Source: Halomonas urmiana (GTDB lineage Bacteria > Pseudomonadota > Gammaproteobacteria > Pseudomonadales > Halomonadaceae). From it: 64,000 nucleotides of DNA. Position numbers and translations under genes: made by a program. A model generated the notes under the pieces. The model had not been told where the DNA came from. It saw only the letters and a list, made by a program, of their open reading frames with translations, and did not search any database. Location of the stretch: positions 1 through 64,000 of the forward strand of contig NZ_VBUI01000013.1 in the NCBI RefSeq assembly GCF_005780185.1, read 5' to 3'. Of this stretch, positions 24,414 to 33,218 are shown piece after piece. Numbering within the stretch: position 1 is the first letter of the stretch; each line of letters starts with the position of its first letter.

Positions 24414-25439
24414 TCAGCAGATGCGCGGCAGCGGGTCGTCCTCGAGCTCCTGCAGGAGGCGCTCGCCGCCCCACTCGTTGACCAGCAGCAGCCGGTCGTG
24501 GTGCGGGTCGAGTGCGCCGATCCGCTGCGCCCCTCGCCCCTGCGGCAGCGCCTGCCAGCGGCTCAGGGCCTCGTCGGCCTCGTCCTCGGCCACGATGGCG
24601 ACCACCCGCCCCTCGCAGGCGATGTACAGAGGGTCATAGCCCAGCATGTCGCAGGCGCTGCGCACGGCGCCGCGGATCGGTAGTCGCGCCTCCTCGAGGG
24701 TCACCCCCAGGCTCGTGGCGTGGATCACCTCGTGGAGCACCGTCGCCAGGCCGCCGCGGGTCGGGTCACGCAGGAAGCGCAGGCCGGAAAGGTCCAGCAG
24801 CGCCCGGGTCAGGGGCAGCACGCTGGCGCTGTCGGAGGCCAGCGTGCCGCTCAGGCCGAACTCCTCGCGGGCCAGCATCACGGCAATGCCATGGTCCCCT
24901 ACCGGCCCGCTGACCAGCACCGCGTCGCCGGGGCGGATGCCGCCGGCGCCGAGCGTCAGGTCGCGCGGGCGCAGGCCGATCCCGGAGATCCCGAAGTAGG
25001 CGCCGCCGCAGAGGCCGCGCGGCAGCACCTTGGTGTCGCCGGCCACCACCTGGACATCGCAGGCCCGGGCCGCCGCGGCGAGGCTCTCGACGATGCGCTC
25101 GAGGTCCTCAAGCGGCAGCCCCTCCTCGAGGAAGGCGTTGAGGCTAAGGTAGCGCGGGGTGGCGCCGGCGACGGCGAGGTCGTTGACGGTGCCGTGCACG
25201 GCGAGGCTGCCGATGTCGCCCCCGGCGAAGAACAGCGGCTGTACGGTAACTCCGTCGCTGGTGAAGACCAGCGCCTGGTCGTCCGTGGCCGGGGGCAGCA
25301 CGGCGGCATCGGCGAGGGGCGCCAGCCAGGGGTTACCCAGGTGGCGGACGAAGACCGATTCGATCAGCTGGCGCATGAGGCGTCCGCCGTTGCCATGGGC
25401 CAGGGTGATGGTGGCCGTCTCGACTCCGGGCTGTGTCAC
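24414..25439 (-). CDS. hypE: Hydrogenase maturation factor HypE
   Basis: A 341-residue PurM-like ATPase that dehydrates the carbamoyl group transferred by HypF to give the cyanide ligand. The N-terminal AHGNGGRLM and the substrate-binding DPTRGGLATVLHE are HypE signatures. The invariant C-terminal Cys that carries the thiocyanate is the last residue (PRIC). It lies 22 bp after the HypD-HypF fusion gene, its expected partner in the pathway. Confidence 0.92.
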   Translation of the reverse strand: MTQPGVETATITLAHGNGGRLMRQLIESVFVRHLGNPWLAPLADAAVLPPATDDQALVFTSDGVTVQPLFFAGGDIGSLAVHGTVNDLAVAGATPRYLSLNAFLEEGLPLEDLERIVESLAAAARACDVQVVAGDTKVLPRGLCGGAYFGISGIGLRPRDLTLGAGGIRPGDAVLVSGPVGDHGIAVMLAREEFGLSGTLASDSASVLPLTRALLDLSGLRFLRDPTRGGLATVLHEVIHATSLGVTLEEARLPIRGAVRSACDMLGYDPLYIACEGRVVAIVAEDEADEALSRWQALPQGRGAQRIGALDPHHDRLLLVNEWGGERLLQELEDDPLPRIC

Positions 25440-25461
25440 TCACGTCTCCTCGTCATGGCGG

Positions 25462-28400
25462 CTATTCGTTGCATGCCAAGGCCTCGATGACCTGGCCGAC
25501 GCTGATGGCGGCGTCGTTGCAGGGCAGCCGCTCATGCAGCAGTACCGTGAAGCCGTCGCCTGTCAGTGTCGCCACTGCCGCCTCGGTCAGGCGACGGTTC
25601 TGGAACACGCCCCCGGTCAGGCCGAGGGTCGTCACCCCCGAGGTGGCCCGGGCCACCTCGGCCTGGTGCCGCAGCACCCGGACGAGGGTGGCATGGAAAT
25701 CCGCGGCGCGCCGGCTCGGGGCGAGGCGGGCATCCGTGAGGTGGCGGATCAGCGGGCGCCAGTCACAGCGTAGCACCCCATCCGGATCGCGATGGTGGGG
25801 AAGCTCGAGGCCCTGGCCGTCGCCATTGGCCAGGGCCTCGAGGCGCATGGCGGCTTCGGCCTCGTGGCTGACTCGGCGCATCGGCAGCAGCAGCGCCGCG
25901 GCGGCATCGAAGAGCCGGCCCGCGGCGGAGCAGGGCGTCGCGTTGAGGCGCCGCTCCCAGATCCCTCGCAGCAGGCCGAGTTCGTCGCCGGAGGCTGGGA
26001 CGTCCGGTGTCGCCAGGCCGCTCTGCCAGCACAGCGTGACGGCCAGGCGCCAGGGCTCGCGGATGGCCGCCTCGCCGCCGGGCAGGGCGAAGGGGGCGAA
26101 GGAGGCGACATGCCGCCAGTGGCCGGGTCGCCCGAGCAGCGCCTCGCCACCCCACAGGCTGCCGTCCGGGCCCAGGCCGGTGCCGTCCCAGGTGAAGACC
26201 AGGGTCGGCTCCTGGAAGCGGCCGTGCTCCGCGCAGAGCGCGGCGGCATGGGCGTGATGGTGGACGATAGCCTGGCGGGGCAGGCCGCTCTCCCCGGCCC
26301 AGCGGCTGCCGTGATAGCCGGGGTGGGCGTCGTGGAGGAGTCGCTCGGGGTGCACGCCGTAGAGCCTTGAGAGGGTCGTGACCTGGCGGTCGAAGGCGCG
26401 CTGGGCGGCGAGGCTCGAGAGATCGCCGATATGTGGCGACAGCACCAGCCGCCTCTCCCAGGCGAGGCAGATCGTGGCTTTCTGGTGGGCGCCCACGGCG
26501 AGCAGGGGCTGAGACGCTGGCAAGGTCAGCCGATCCGGCAACTCGAGCTCCAGGGGGGCGCCGCCGCGCCCCAGGCGCAGCGGACGCGCCCGGCCGGCGA
26601 TGGGCCGCCTCACGCCATCGTCGATGCCCTGCAGGATGGGGCGGTCGTGATGCAGAAAGGCGTCGGCGACCCGGGCGAGGCGCGCCTCGGCCACCTCGGG
26701 GTCGGTAACGAGGGGCTCCCCGGCGAGGTTGGCCGAGGTGGCAACCAGCGGGCGCCCCAGGGCCTCCAGCAGCAGGTGATGCAGGGGCGCATAGGGCAGC
26801 AGGGCACCCACCTCGTCGAGCCCGGGGGCAATCCCGTCGGCCAGGCCGTGACCGGGTCGCAGAGGAACCAGCACGATCGGACGCTCATCTGAGAGCAGAG
26901 CCGCGGCGGCCGCCGGGTCGACCCGGGCGTGCTCGCGCACGGCGTCCAGGCCGTCCTCGCCCCTCCAGGGGAACATCACGGCGAGCGGCTTGTGGGGCCG
27001 GTGCTTGCGCTCGCGCAGGGTCGCCACCGCCGCCGCCCGGCCGGCGTCCACCATCAGGTGGTAGCCGCCGACGCCCTTCACGGCCACGACCCGCCCGGCA
27101 TCGAGGGCCGCGACGGCGGCCGCCAGCGCCTCCTCGGGTTCCGTGAGCGTGCGCTCGTCCTCCGCGACGCCCTCTACGAAACCCTCTATGAACGTCAGGC
27201 GGGGCCCGCACCGGGGGCAGCCGATCGACTGGGCGTGGCAGCGTCGGCTCTGCGGATCGTCGTACTCCGTCTGGCAGGCCGGGCAGAGCGGGAACGCCTT
27301 GAGGCCGGTGCGCGCGCGATCGTAGGGCAGCCGTTCGATCACGCTGTAGCGCGGGCCGCACTGGTCGCAGTGGGTGAAGGGGTAGCGGTAGTGGCGATCC
27401 TCGGGGTCGCGCATCTCCGCCAGGCAGGCCGGGCAGACCGGGGTGTCCAGCGGCAGGTGGACCGGGCCCGCGGGCTCCTCCTCGCCGTCGCTTGGCCGAA
27501 TCACGAATGATGGCATCCGCGCCGCTTCGATCGTCTCGCGGCAGGTGATGCGCGGGCTCGCCAGGCGCGGGGCCTCCCCGAGCAGGGCGTGCTCGAACGT
27601 GGCCAGCCGCTCGGCGCTTCCCTGGGCCTCGATCACTACCGCGCCGCCGCGGTTGCGCACCTCGCCGGCGAGGCCCAGCCGGCTGGCTAGTCGCTGGACG
27701 AAGGGCCGGAACCCCACGCCCTGAACCACGCCGGACAGCACCCAGCGTCGCGCTTCCTGGTTGGGTGTTGGCTCGGCTGGAGCCGTCTCGATCGGGACGG
27801 TCTTGTCCGGGTCCTTCTCATCCTGGGCTGTCTCACTAGGGGCAGCGTCGACGGAGGTGGTAGCGATCCGCCGAACGCTCGAGTCCTCGCCCGAGCGGAC
27901 GCCGCTCGCCCACCAGATTCGGCAGGCGCCCTCGTCGGAGACCATACAGGGGCCCACTGGCTGATCCGGCGTACAGGCGCGGCCGTAGAGCCGGCACTCC
28001 GGCGGCCGAATCCGGCCCAGCACCACTGCGGCACAGTCGCAGCCGGGGGGCATCTCGCCGCGGCGTGCGTAGGCGGCCTCGAACACCTCGGGAAACTGCC
28101 GGCGGGCGTCGCGGTGGGCCAGGGCCTCCGTACAGCCGTAGCCCGAGTCGGGCAGGGGGCCGATGCCGCGCCACTCGGCGTCGGTGACCTCGAACAGCTC
28201 GCCCATCAGCGCCTGTGCCCGTCGGTTGCCGGCGGCGGTGACGCACTGCGGATAGGCGTTGTCGAGCCGTGCGGCCCCGTCGAGCGCCTGCCGGAGTACT
28301 GCATGCAGGCCCGCCAGGATCAGGCCGGGGGTGAAGCCGGCCACGGCGGTGGGCAAGGCGTGTGCCTCGGCCACGAAGCGCCACTGCTCGGCGCCCATGA

Positions 28401-28989
28401 TGGTGGCGACATGTCCCGGGGCGATCAGCGCATCGAAGCCGGCACTGCCGTCCTTGAGCAGGTGGGCGATGGCCGGCCAGGTCTGGCGGGCGCTGAGTAG
28501 CAGCAGCAGGTTGTCCGGCAGGTCGGCGCGCGAGAAGAGCGCGGCGAGGGGAGCGGTGGTCGTCTCGAAGCCGGCGGCGAAGAAGACCACCCGCTTGTCG
28601 GGATGTTGGCGGGCCAGGGCCAGCACCTCGCCCGGGGAGGCGACCGGCACCACCTGGCCGCCGATGGCCCGGGCCGCCTGCAGGGAGCGGGGCTCCCGCT
28701 TCGGGGCATTGCAGGGTACGCGCACCATGTCGCCGAAGGTGGCGACGATGACATCGTGCGTGAGGCTGAGGGTCACCGCGGCATGGATATCCTCTTCGGG
28801 GCAGACGCAGACGGGGCAGCCCGGCCCGGGGATCAGCTCCAGGTAGTCGGGCAAGACCTTGCGCAGGCCGGCATGGGTAATGGTGCGCTCGTGGCCGCCG
28901 CAGACGTTCATGATCCGCAGGCGGCCCGAGAGGGGCCGGGGCAGGGCGCGTATCCGCGACAGCCAGTCGCCGGGAGAGGGTGTCATCAT
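25462..28989 (-). CDS. hypDF: HypD-HypF fusion: hydrogenase Fe(CN)2CO assembly scaffold joined to carbamoyltransferase
   Basis: One uninterrupted 1175-residue reading frame. Residues 1-365 are a complete HypD: CGGHE at 30-34, GPGCPVC at 55-61, GFETT at 140-144, and the [4Fe-4S] cysteines C317, C319, C332, C339, C348 and C356. Residues 366-413 are a Thr/Asp/Glu/Pro-rich linker. Residues 414-1175 are a complete HypF: acylphosphatase domain with VQGVGFRPFV, two zinc-finger units (CPACLAEM with HCDQCG, CPACQTEY with CPRCG), a YrdC-like domain with KGVGGYHLM and ATSANLAGEP, and a Kae1-like domain with VHHHAHAAALCAEH. No separate hypD or hypF occurs in the operon. The ATG overlaps the hypB stop. 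Confidence 0.92.
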   Translation of the reverse strand: MMTPSPGDWLSRIRALPRPLSGRLRIMNVCGGHERTITHAGLRKVLPDYLELIPGPGCPVCVCPEEDIHAAVTLSLTHDVIVATFGDMVRVPCNAPKREPRSLQAARAIGGQVVPVASPGEVLALARQHPDKRVVFFAAGFETTTAPLAALFSRADLPDNLLLLLSARQTWPAIAHLLKDGSAGFDALIAPGHVATIMGAEQWRFVAEAHALPTAVAGFTPGLILAGLHAVLRQALDGAARLDNAYPQCVTAAGNRRAQALMGELFEVTDAEWRGIGPLPDSGYGCTEALAHRDARRQFPEVFEAAYARRGEMPPGCDCAAVVLGRIRPPECRLYGRACTPDQPVGPCMVSDEGACRIWWASGVRSGEDSSVRRIATTSVDAAPSETAQDEKDPDKTVPIETAPAEPTPNQEARRWVLSGVVQGVGFRPFVQRLASRLGLAGEVRNRGGAVVIEAQGSAERLATFEHALLGEAPRLASPRITCRETIEAARMPSFVIRPSDGEEEPAGPVHLPLDTPVCPACLAEMRDPEDRHYRYPFTHCDQCGPRYSVIERLPYDRARTGLKAFPLCPACQTEYDDPQSRRCHAQSIGCPRCGPRLTFIEGFVEGVAEDERTLTEPEEALAAAVAALDAGRVVAVKGVGGYHLMVDAGRAAAVATLRERKHRPHKPLAVMFPWRGEDGLDAVREHARVDPAAAAALLSDERPIVLVPLRPGHGLADGIAPGLDEVGALLPYAPLHHLLLEALGRPLVATSANLAGEPLVTDPEVAEARLARVADAFLHHDRPILQGIDDGVRRPIAGRARPLRLGRGGAPLELELPDRLTLPASQPLLAVGAHQKATICLAWERRLVLSPHIGDLSSLAAQRAFDRQVTTLSRLYGVHPERLLHDAHPGYHGSRWAGESGLPRQAIVHHHAHAAALCAEHGRFQEPTLVFTWDGTGLGPDGSLWGGEALLGRPGHWRHVASFAPFALPGGEAAIREPWRLAVTLCWQSGLATPDVPASGDELGLLRGIWERRLNATPCSAAGRLFDAAAALLLPMRRVSHEAEAAMRLEALANGDGQGLELPHHRDPDGVLRCDWRPLIRHLTDARLAPSRRAADFHATLVRVLRHQAEVARATSGVTTLGLTGGVFQNRRLTEAAVATLTGDGFTVLLHERLPCNDAAISVGQVIEALACNE

Positions 28990-29813
28990 GGCTCGGGCGA
29001 TGCCAGGTTGCCGAGAAAAGAGGGGCCTGGATGGTTAGGGCCGGGGCGCGTCAGCAGGCCCTCGTCTCCGGGCGCCGCCGGGTGAAAGACTCGCCGTCGC
29101 CGCTCGGCCAGCCCTGTCTCGAGCCACGCGAGCCAGGCATCGAGCGGGCCCGTCTTACTGCTCATCGCCAGCACCGGGGCGGTGGAGGCGAGCCGTCGCA
29201 TATGCTCCGCCACCGCCGCGACGTTGAAGTCGTCGAGCACCGGCAAGAGGTCGGTCTTGGTGACCAGCACCAGGTCGCTTGCGCGGAACATGACCGGGTA
29301 CTTGAGCGGCTTGTCGTCGCCCTCCGGGGTCGAGAGCAGGGTGACGCTGGCATGCTGGCCCAGGTCGAAGCTCGCGGGACAGACCAGGTTGCCGACGTTT
29401 TCGATGAACAGGATGTCCAGCGCGTCCAGCGCCAGCGCATGGGCGGCGCGGTGCACCATGGTCGCGTCCAGGTGGCAGGCGCTGCCGGTGGTGATCTGCA
29501 CCGTCGGCACCCCCTTGGCGCGAATGCGTCGGGCATCGTTCTCGGTCTCCAGGTCGCCCTCGATCACCGCCAACCGGTAGCGGCCGCCCAGCGCCTCGAT
29601 GGTGGCCTCCAGCAGACGCGTCTTGCCGGCGCCGGGGGAGGACATCAGGTTGACGACCAGCAGCCCGGCGCGGTCGAAGTGCGCGCGGTTATGACGCGCG
29701 GCCGCGTCGTTGTGGGCCTTGAGGCCCTCGAGCACCGCCACGGTGTGAACGTCTCGCTCGTTCGTTTCTGGACGAAGGTGGTCGGGCAGGGCGCAGCCGC
29801 AGGTCTGGCACAC
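28986..29813 (-). CDS. hypB: Hydrogenase nickel incorporation GTPase HypB
   Basis: A 275-residue SIMIBI-class GTPase that, with HypA, delivers nickel to the large subunit. The N terminus carries the high-affinity C-x2-C-x-C metal site (Cys2, 5, 7). The P-loop is SSPGAGKT near 58-65; the G-domain metal site is seen in TTGSACHLDA and NLVCPASFDLG; TKTD gives guanine specificity. There is no His-rich storage stretch. The C-terminal 35 residues after the G domain are an extension rich in Arg, Pro and Gly. Its stop overlaps the start of the hypDF gene. Confidence 0.92.
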   Translation of the reverse strand: MCQTCGCALPDHLRPETNERDVHTVAVLEGLKAHNDAAARHNRAHFDRAGLLVVNLMSSPGAGKTRLLEATIEALGGRYRLAVIEGDLETENDARRIRAKGVPTVQITTGSACHLDATMVHRAAHALALDALDILFIENVGNLVCPASFDLGQHASVTLLSTPEGDDKPLKYPVMFRASDLVLVTKTDLLPVLDDFNVAAVAEHMRRLASTAPVLAMSSKTGPLDAWLAWLETGLAERRRRVFHPAAPGDEGLLTRPGPNHPGPSFLGNLASPEP

Positions 29814-29826
29814 GATGGGGCTCCTT

Positions 29827-30201
29827 TTAGCTTGGCGGGACTAGCGGCTCGGTTGACGCCGAGGCGAGGTCGACGCTGACCAGCAGCAGCTCGTCGCCGC
29901 CGATCAGTCGAGTCTGCCAGTGGCCGCAGTGGGGGCAGGTCAGGTCGTTGACGCGGGCCTCGGCCTCCTGTGCGCAGCGGGGGCAGTGCACCCGCACCGG
30001 CGAGGTCGCCATCTCCAGTCGTGCGCCCTCGGCGGGGGTGTCGTGGCTGGCCAGCGGGAAGGCTTCGCGCATCAGCTCGACCTCGACGCCGGAGAGCGGT
30101 CCGATGCGCAGGCAGACGCGGCGAATGCTCGGTGCGCCATGCTCGGCCGCGACTCGGCTGGCCTGGCGAATCAGCGACCGACAGAGGCTCAACTCATGCA
30201 C
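29827..30201 (-). CDS. hypA: Hydrogenase nickel metallochaperone HypA
   Basis: A 124-residue nickel chaperone. The start is GTG at 30201: translation gives MHELSLCRSL, where His2 and Glu3 are the nickel ligands of HypA, whereas the longer upstream reading adds 13 unlikely residues. The zinc site is CPRC plus CPHC in the middle, in the expected rubredoxin-like arrangement. GGGAG lies nine bases upstream. The start overlaps the end of hypC by eight bases. Confidence 0.9.
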   Translation of the reverse strand: MHELSLCRSLIRQASRVAAEHGAPSIRRVCLRIGPLSGVEVELMREAFPLASHDTPAEGARLEMATSPVRVHCPRCAQEAEARVNDLTCPHCGHWQTRLIGGDELLLVSVDLASASTEPLVPPS

Positions 30202-30451
30202 GTCCCTGGGCTCCCTGTTTATCCGTGTCGCCGGCGGCATCCATCTCGTCGATCAGCTGCCAGGTCGCCAGGGCATCGTCGGGCTCCAGGCGTTGCAAGG
30301 CATAGCCGACGTGCACGATGACGAAGTCGCCCACGGCGAGGGGCTGGTCCTGGACCAGCATCAGGTCGATGTCGCGCTCGATGCCGCGGGAGGCCGCGCG
30401 CGCCGTGTCGCCGTCGAGGCGGGTGATCTGCATGGGAATGGCCAGGCACAT
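30194..30451 (-). CDS. hypC: Hydrogenase maturation chaperone HypC
   Basis: An 85-residue chaperone that binds HypD and carries the Fe(CN)2CO precursor to the large subunit. The start MCLAIPMQI contains the essential Cys2; the VGDFVIVHVGYALQRL segment completes the OB-fold. It is the first gene of the ten-gene hydrogenase operon and is divergent from the helicase gene dbpA, so the operon promoter should lie in 30452-30697. Confidence 0.92.
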   Translation of the reverse strand: MCLAIPMQITRLDGDTARAASRGIERDIDLMLVQDQPLAVGDFVIVHVGYALQRLEPDDALATWQLIDEMDAAGDTDKQGAQGRA

Positions 30452-30697
30452 GGTCGGTGGTTTGCTCCCTGGTCGGCGGGCGTGTGCGAGGCGCCCACGC
30501 TCCGATCCTGCCGGTGCTCTTGTATGTCACTGTAGAAGACCGGGCGTGCTTCTACCGGCCTGGTCACTTGCGGGCGATGGGCGGCACTTTCTGCTATGCT
30601 GGCCGACTTTCATCCTCGCTCCTGTGACCCCGGGCAGGCGGCGTCCGCCGTCATCGCGCCCCGTCACGCCGCCCGCTTTTTCCTGCAGGTCTATTAC
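30452..30697. promoter_or_regulatory. Divergent control region, hypC operon / dbpA, with a 7-bp inverted repeat
   Basis: A 246-bp interval that must hold both promoters. An exact inverted repeat, GTAGAAG (30532-30538) and CTTCTAC (30549-30555), is separated by 10 bases, a spacing of about two helical turns centre to centre, so it may be an operator; it could also be a small hairpin. TATGCT at 30595-30600 may be a -10 for dbpA, but its best -35 is too far. No sigma-54 or FNR-type site was seen. Confidence 0.4.
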
Positions 30698-32092
30698 GTG
30701 TCTGATTCCTCTGCCGATTTCGCCGCGCTGCCGCTGGCGTCGGAACTGCTGTCCAACCTCGCTACGCTGGGCTATCGCACCATGACGCCGATCCAGGCCG
30801 AGAGCCTGCCGCCGATGCTGGCGGGACGCGACGTGATCGCCCGGGCGAAGACCGGCTCGGGCAAGACCGTGGCCTTCGGCCTGGGGCTGCTCTCGCGGCT
30901 GTCCCTCGCGTCCTCTCGGGTACAGGGGCTGGTGCTCTGCCCGACCCGGGAGCTCGCCGACCAGGTGGCCGGTGAGCTGCGCCGCCTGGCGCGCAGCCTG
31001 CCCAACGTCAAGGTGCTGACCCTGTGCGGCGGCGCGCCCCTGGGGCCGCAGCGCGCCTCGCTGGAGCACGGCGCGCACCTCGTCGTCGGCACCCCGGGGC
31101 GGGTGGAGGAACACCTGCGCAAGGGCGCGCTCGACCTCTCCGGGCTCGAGACCCTGGTGCTGGACGAGGCCGATCGCATGCTCGACATGGGCTTTCAGGC
31201 CGCCATGGAGGCGATCATCGCCGAGACCCCGGCGCGCCGTCAGCTGTTGCTGTTCAGCGCCACCTATGCCGAGGCCATCCGGCCCATCGCCGAGCGGCTG
31301 ATGCGCGAGCCGGTCACGGTGGAGGTCGACGAGCCCCACGACGACACCACTATCCGCCAGCACTTCTACCGGATCGCCGACGAGTCGGCCCGCTTCGAGG
31401 CGCTGCGCCGCCTGCTGCTGCACGTGAGGCCCGTCTCCAGCGTGGTGTTCTGCAACACCAAGCGCGAGACCGACGAGGTCGCCGAGGCCCTGAACGACGC
31501 GAGCTTCAGCGCCCTGGCGCTGCATGGCGACCTGGAGCAGCGCGACCGCGATCGGCTGCTGGTGCTGTTCGCCAACGGCAGCGCCTCGATTCTGGTGGCC
31601 ACCGACGTGGCCGCCCGTGGGCTCGACATCGCGTCGCTGGACGCGGTGTTCAACTATCGCATCGCCCGCGAACTCGAGGTGCACGTCCACCGCATCGGGC
31701 GCACCGGCCGTGCCGGCGGCTCCGGGGTGGCCTGTACCCTGGTGTCCGAGCAGGAGGAGTACCGGCTGGCGCGACTCGCCGACTTCCTCGGCGAGACCCT
31801 CGCCACGGAGCCGCTGCCCTCCCGTGCGGTGCTGGAGCGCTCGCCCCTCACGCCGGCCATGGCGACGCTGGAGCTCGGCGGCGGCAAGAAGCAGAAGGTG
31901 CGACCCGGCGACATCCTCGGCGCCCTGACCGGTGAGGGCGGGATCGCCGGCGACCAGGTGGGCAAGATCAAGGTGCTGGCCAACAGCGCCTACGTGGCCG
32001 TGCGTCGCGACGTCGTCGGCGCGGCCCTCGACCAGCTGGCCAACGGCAAGCTCAAGGGACGCAGCTTCCGGGCCCGTCGCATCCGCCGCTGA
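30698..32092 (+). CDS. dbpA: ATP-dependent RNA helicase DbpA
   Basis: A DEAD-box RNA helicase of 464 residues acting in 50S ribosome assembly on 23S rRNA hairpin 92. The motifs run in order: Q-motif region YRTMTPIQAESLPPML, Walker A AKTGSGKT, PTRELA, DEAD, SAT, HRIGRTGR. The C-terminal 75 residues form the RNA-binding domain of DbpA, with KVRPGDILGALTGEGGI and IGKIKV-like segments (here VGKIKVLANSAYVAV). The GTG at 30698 follows AGGT by seven bases and gives the family length; the reading from 30596 adds 34 unlikely residues. Confidence 0.88.
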   Translation: MSDSSADFAALPLASELLSNLATLGYRTMTPIQAESLPPMLAGRDVIARAKTGSGKTVAFGLGLLSRLSLASSRVQGLVLCPTRELADQVAGELRRLARSLPNVKVLTLCGGAPLGPQRASLEHGAHLVVGTPGRVEEHLRKGALDLSGLETLVLDEADRMLDMGFQAAMEAIIAETPARRQLLLFSATYAEAIRPIAERLMREPVTVEVDEPHDDTTIRQHFYRIADESARFEALRRLLLHVRPVSSVVFCNTKRETDEVAEALNDASFSALALHGDLEQRDRDRLLVLFANGSASILVATDVAARGLDIASLDAVFNYRIARELEVHVHRIGRTGRAGGSGVACTLVSEQEEYRLARLADFLGETLATEPLPSRAVLERSPLTPAMATLELGGGKKQKVRPGDILGALTGEGGIAGDQVGKIKVLANSAYVAVRRDVVGAALDQLANGKLKGRSFRARRIRR

Positions 32093-32157
32093 CCGATCCT
32101 GCAATGCGATTCGCCCGGGGCATACCCAGCCGCCGGGTTCTATGCCAACGTGGTGAC

Positions 32158-33060
32158 ATGAAGATACCCAAGAGATTACAGCCGCTGGTCGAGGATGGCC
32201 TGATCGACGAGGTCGAAGGCCAGCTGATGAGCGGCAAGGAAGCCCAGGTGTTCGTGGTGCGCTCCCACGGCGAACGGCGCTGCGCCAAGGTCTTCAAGGA
32301 GGCCAAGCAGCGCAGCTTCAAGCAGGCCGTGCAGTACCAGGAGGGGCGCCGCGAGCGCAACAGCCGCCGCTCCCGGGCCATGGCCAAGAAGACCCGCTAC
32401 GGTCAGAAGGAGCAGGAGCAGGCCTGGCTCAACGCCGAGGTCGATGCCCTCTACCGGCTGGCGGCCGCCGACGTGCGGGTGCCCAAGCCCTTCGGTTTCA
32501 TCGACGGCGTGCTGCTGATGGAGATGATCACCGATGCCGAAGGGCTGACTGCCCCGCGACTGGACGACGTGACCCTCACGGCCGATGAGGCCCGGGCCCA
32601 CTACGCCAAGGTGATCGGCGATGTGGTGCGCATGCTCTGCGCCGGCCTGATCCATGGCGATCTTTCCGAGTTCAACGTGCTGCTCGCCGCCGATGGCCCG
32701 GTGATCATCGACCTGCCCCAGGCGGTGGATGCCGCGGGCAACAACAGCGCCGCCTGGATGTTCGAGCGCGACGTCGACAACATGCGCCGCTACTTCGGCC
32801 GCTTCGCCCCGGAGCTGCTGGCGACCGACTATGGCAAGGAGATCTGGTCGCTCTATGAGGCCGGTGATCTGCACCCGGAGAGCCAGCTGACCGGCTGCTT
32901 CGAGCACGACACCCGGGAGGTCGACGTGGACGACCTGATGACCGTGATCGACGACGTGCGCGAGGAGGAGGAAGAGCGGCGGGCCCTGCTCGGCGGCGAC
33001 CGGGACGCCGGCGTGGCCGAGGCCGCAGCCGACTGGCGGGCCGCCCACGACGAGCGGTAA
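32158..33060 (+). CDS. RIO-type atypical serine/threonine protein kinase
   Basis: A 300-residue kinase-like protein. The glycine loop region is SGKEAQVFVVRS, the nucleotide-binding Lys is in CAKVFKEA, the catalytic loop is HGDLSEFNVLL, and the metal Asp is in IIDLPQAVD. These match bacterial RIO1-like kinases (PA4780 type), whose targets are largely unknown. A positively charged stretch (about 55-85) and an acidic tail with a run of six Glu/Asp are visible. ATG 32158 is preceded by GTGGTGA. It lies 65 bp after dbpA and may be co-transcribed. Confidence 0.85.
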   Translation: MKIPKRLQPLVEDGLIDEVEGQLMSGKEAQVFVVRSHGERRCAKVFKEAKQRSFKQAVQYQEGRRERNSRRSRAMAKKTRYGQKEQEQAWLNAEVDALYRLAAADVRVPKPFGFIDGVLLMEMITDAEGLTAPRLDDVTLTADEARAHYAKVIGDVVRMLCAGLIHGDLSEFNVLLAADGPVIIDLPQAVDAAGNNSAAWMFERDVDNMRRYFGRFAPELLATDYGKEIWSLYEAGDLHPESQLTGCFEHDTREVDVDDLMTVIDDVREEEEERRALLGGDRDAGVAEAAADWRAAHDER

Positions 33061-33218
33061 GGCGCATTTCGGATGCGATTTTGACTGCCGGGCGAGGACG
33101 TGATATTCACGGTTATTCGAACCATCAAACAATAATTCGGTCGATTCATTTCTTGTGGTTCTTATCAAGCGGGATCGAATCGATTGAGTGACATGGCCTA
33201 GTCGTGTAAGGATCTCCC

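Noticed and set aside
27753-27895. Idea that HypD-HypF is a chance fusion from a lost stop
   Set aside because: Unlike the umuDC case there is no out-of-frame tail; the linker is in frame, low complexity, and both domains are complete, so it looks like an established fusion. Independent sequence would still be needed to be certain.
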